From contig JAGTXK010000026.1 in assembly GCA_019096195.1 (NCBI GenBank), positions 124,001 to 188,000 of the forward strand: 64,000 nt of DNA, in the 5' to 3' direction. Shown one piece after another: positions 61,761-64,000 of the stretch. The translations under genes and the position numbers were made by a program. Below the pieces are notes generated by a model that made no database searches, was not told the DNA's origin, and saw only the letters and a program-made list of their open reading frames with translations. Origin of the DNA: Boletus sp. NGJ (taxonomy: Eukaryota; Basidiomycota; Agaricomycetes; Boletales; Boletaceae). Positions within the stretch are counted from its first letter, which is position 1. Each line of letters starts with the position of its first letter.

Positions 61761-62801
61761 GCCAGACTAGACCACTTGTAGTTAAAGCAGTCCATCCCAA
61801 GCCTCAGTACTTAGAATAGGTCCAAGTTCCCATCTGAGGAAGCACTCCCAGAATAAAGAAGCTTGTGATTTGGCTATGTGTGCACCCACCACAGTGGATC
61901 CCACTTTATTCACACATTAGGCTTTGTTCAAGCTTGCAACCACATGGCCACTTTTTAATGAGCCAAGGCACATGGGATTCTATCCTGCCTACTTGTCGAG
62001 ATACTATGGACAACTCTGAATTGCTCATTCCCCTGGCAAATATTCACTGCAAAGGGCTCAACCAGAAGTGGAGCCTGCCAACACACCCCCGTCACCACCG
62101 CATCTACCCCACTTTGCTAAGGAGTCTGTCATCATCAATTCGTATGGACTAAAAGATCCCCTGGAGAGGTTGGAAAGACTCTCGTTACTCAAGTCTGCCC
62201 TTTGGCGATGCATGAGCAGTAGGATACAATAATTCAAAGCAAGTAAAGATTATGAACCCTTGTTTAGGGTGGAGAGGGTGTACATACTCATGGCTTCTGT
62301 GAGCATCACATTGATCACCACTTCCATTTGATTTGAGGGTACTTTGGTGCCCATTTTGCTCTCCTATGCCTCCCAATAGGGTTTCTAGAAGTCACCTGGA
62401 CGTTCCCGTCATGCCAAAACTGGAATCCATCACTCTAATATCTATCTTTCTATGAGATTATCTTCCACAGGACAAAGATGCAAACTCATTCAGCTCATCT
62501 ATGATTGCATTCTCACTCAACTCTTGTCTTCTGAGTGACTCTCTGCAGAATAAGCTTGACTTACTCTCCGAATATTGCATGATGCTTGACAAGCTTGTGA
62601 TCTACCTTCACTTCTGGCTCGAGCTAAAACCATGCCTTGTCCTTCCACCGGTTTCCTACCTTGGTCTACACTCCAATGCTGCAAAGAGACCGCATTTCCA
62701 TCATCAGGCATTGGTTTCTGCTCTTGTGACCCTGATGGTGCCAAAACTCAGGGCTGTTCGGCTACTGTATACTTGTGCAGAGGAGGAGTTGCACAAAAGC
62801 A
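61761..62801. other. About 1 kb insert of unknown nature in unit 5
   Basis: Unit 4 is continuous where unit 5 has about 1040 extra bases between CACGAGG and GTCTTCA. The insert has a few short plus frames (61865-62152, 62501-62842), none recognisable, and no clear inverted ends. Confidence 0.4.
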
Positions 62802-64000
62802 TGTCTTCATTCACTGCAGAGAATCATCCTTGTCTCAGATAGGTTGGCTCTATATGCATGGGGGTTGGGATACAATATTATTACTGTAGGTTTTACCACA
62901 CTTGTGTTTGTTGTACAGACCAAACTGGTGAACTTTCCATCTCCAGCTTGAACTGGTCAATGACCCACTAGGCCTGTTGGACAGAGGTGAGCTTATATGC
63001 ACAGTTGGTGAGTACCTTCACCGCTGCAGTGGGAAAGCCGACGACAATGGGCATAATTTAATCCAACCCAATTCAAAGTTGTTGCTACTCAACGAGAGGG
63101 CTGGCTACCATGGTTTCATCTATGTATAGGCGGAAGATACACCCTCTTGCCAAAGGGCTCACAAGAACAGTGTGATATCTACTACATATGTAATGCATTC
63201 AAACACTTTGATTAATGTGTCCCGTTATATGTACCCGAGTGACAACACAACAACCACATGGGATATCTAATCAATAACTTGAGGGTCCCATAGCCTGATT
63301 CCTCCTGATGCTGATCTATTGTGAGCCTAACAATGTAGGTGAGAGGAGAGTAATGCACACCATTAGATGGACCCCCATGGGCAAGGGTTGAGATGGAGTG
63401 GTGGCTTGTTGTGTCTGATGGGAGGTGAGCTGATGTGACAAGGTCCATCATCACCAGAAGAGACACACTGAGTCAGTTCCCCTTGCATCTGTAGCACCTT
63501 GTTCACTACAAGAAGCACCTTCGTTCAGCTGCTTGGGAACAGTAGTCTTGCTGTGTGATTTATTCTATAACATGTGAGGAGTCCTGCATCCAAACTTGAG
63601 GCACAACAAACCTTTTGTTTTCTGAAGGATCTTGCAGCTACTTGCTAGAATAATATGTTAGAGACACTGCATCCAATCATGTATCAAGGAACAACACCCA
63701 CTGGAGTAAGTTGACCTGCAGCCATCCTCGAAGGTCCCTCTTGCCTGTCATCCACTCTTGCTGGTGAGTGGGAAGGAGATTGACGATCAGTAGGCTTATG
63801 TGACTTTCCAACAAGTTGACCGAGCTTGTGTGACATTGGGTCCTTGTTACTTCTCCTGAACGTTGTCTGCAGCCACCTCTTGACCCCCATAGTGCCTTTG
63901 GATGACTCGAGATTTTCCTCACAAAGTGCCTCTGCAGGGAAGGTCACTGGCGGGTACACTGATGGCTATGCTATGACATGAGACGGCAGTATCTCATCCT
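62802..64000. repeat. Segmental duplication unit 5 (partial, decayed)
   Basis: 63170-64000 aligns with 43370-44150 and 58260-59100, the tail end of a WD40 gene on minus. Fragments such as KRWLQTTFRRSNKDPM are visible at 63684-63959. CpG-to-TpG changes are common. The propeller part would lie beyond the window. Confidence 0.75.

Overview
The window looks like a piece of a basidiomycete (Agaricomycetes) nuclear genome, most likely a boletoid fungus (order Boletales). The clues are split genes with 45-60 bp GT-AG introns, an intact three-domain adenylation-thiolation-thioesterase synthetase of the atromentin (terphenylquinone) type, a WD40 family of the kind expanded in Boletales, chromodomain Gypsy retroelements, a KDZ-type transposase remnant, and CpG-poor decayed copies. 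The order-level placement is inferred from family resemblance, not from a search.

Layout. 1-5722 (minus): the 5' part of a very large DUF6606-type gene that runs off the left edge, with several frame breaks. 6474-6716 and 6760-7490 (minus): a fragment of a diflavin reductase (TAH18/NDOR1-like) and a second, strongly decayed copy of the DUF6606 gene. 8325-45850: a tandem segmental duplication whose unit is a WD40 gene (minus) facing away from an atromentin-synthetase-like gene (plus). Unit 1 (8325-12803) has the WD40 gene and a synthetase pseudogene that lost about 2.1 kb. Unit 2 (35684-42799) has a WD40 gene and the complete synthetase (39677-42734, five exons, 948 codons). Unit 3 (42800-45850) has only the WD40 gene. 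Two more decayed units lie at 57475-61480 and 61465-64000.

Units 1 and 2 are separated by one 22.9 kb nested retroelement stack (12804-35678). A Copia element forms the outer shell, bounded by the 5-bp repeat GTTAT. A solo LTR sits in its 5' LTR, a 16 kb chromodomain Gypsy element sits in its leader, and an inverted solo LTR sits in its gag-pol. The Gypsy element itself holds a second chromodomain Gypsy element and another solo LTR. All six insertions have identifiable 5-bp target duplications. The unoccupied Copia target is visible in the other duplication unit at 42795-42799.

46415-47250 is a broken siroheme synthase (MET8) gene. 47396-50574 (minus) is an apparently whole multi-exon P-loop NTPase gene resembling the Crinkler/RHS-like NTPases of fungi. 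From about 51200 the sequence becomes AT-rich and repeat-dominated. It holds a strong hairpin, an array of GGGAATTCCC palindromes, a KDZ transposase remnant interrupted by a solo LTR, and a mirror-symmetric block of simple repeats at 54880-55975. Decayed WD40 units follow, one carrying a truncated Tc1/mariner element.

The genes most likely to be working are the synthetase at 39677-42734, the WD40 genes at about 9090-10772, 36706-38366 and 43853-45570, and the NTPase at 47396-50574. I recognised no tRNA, rRNA or CRISPR.
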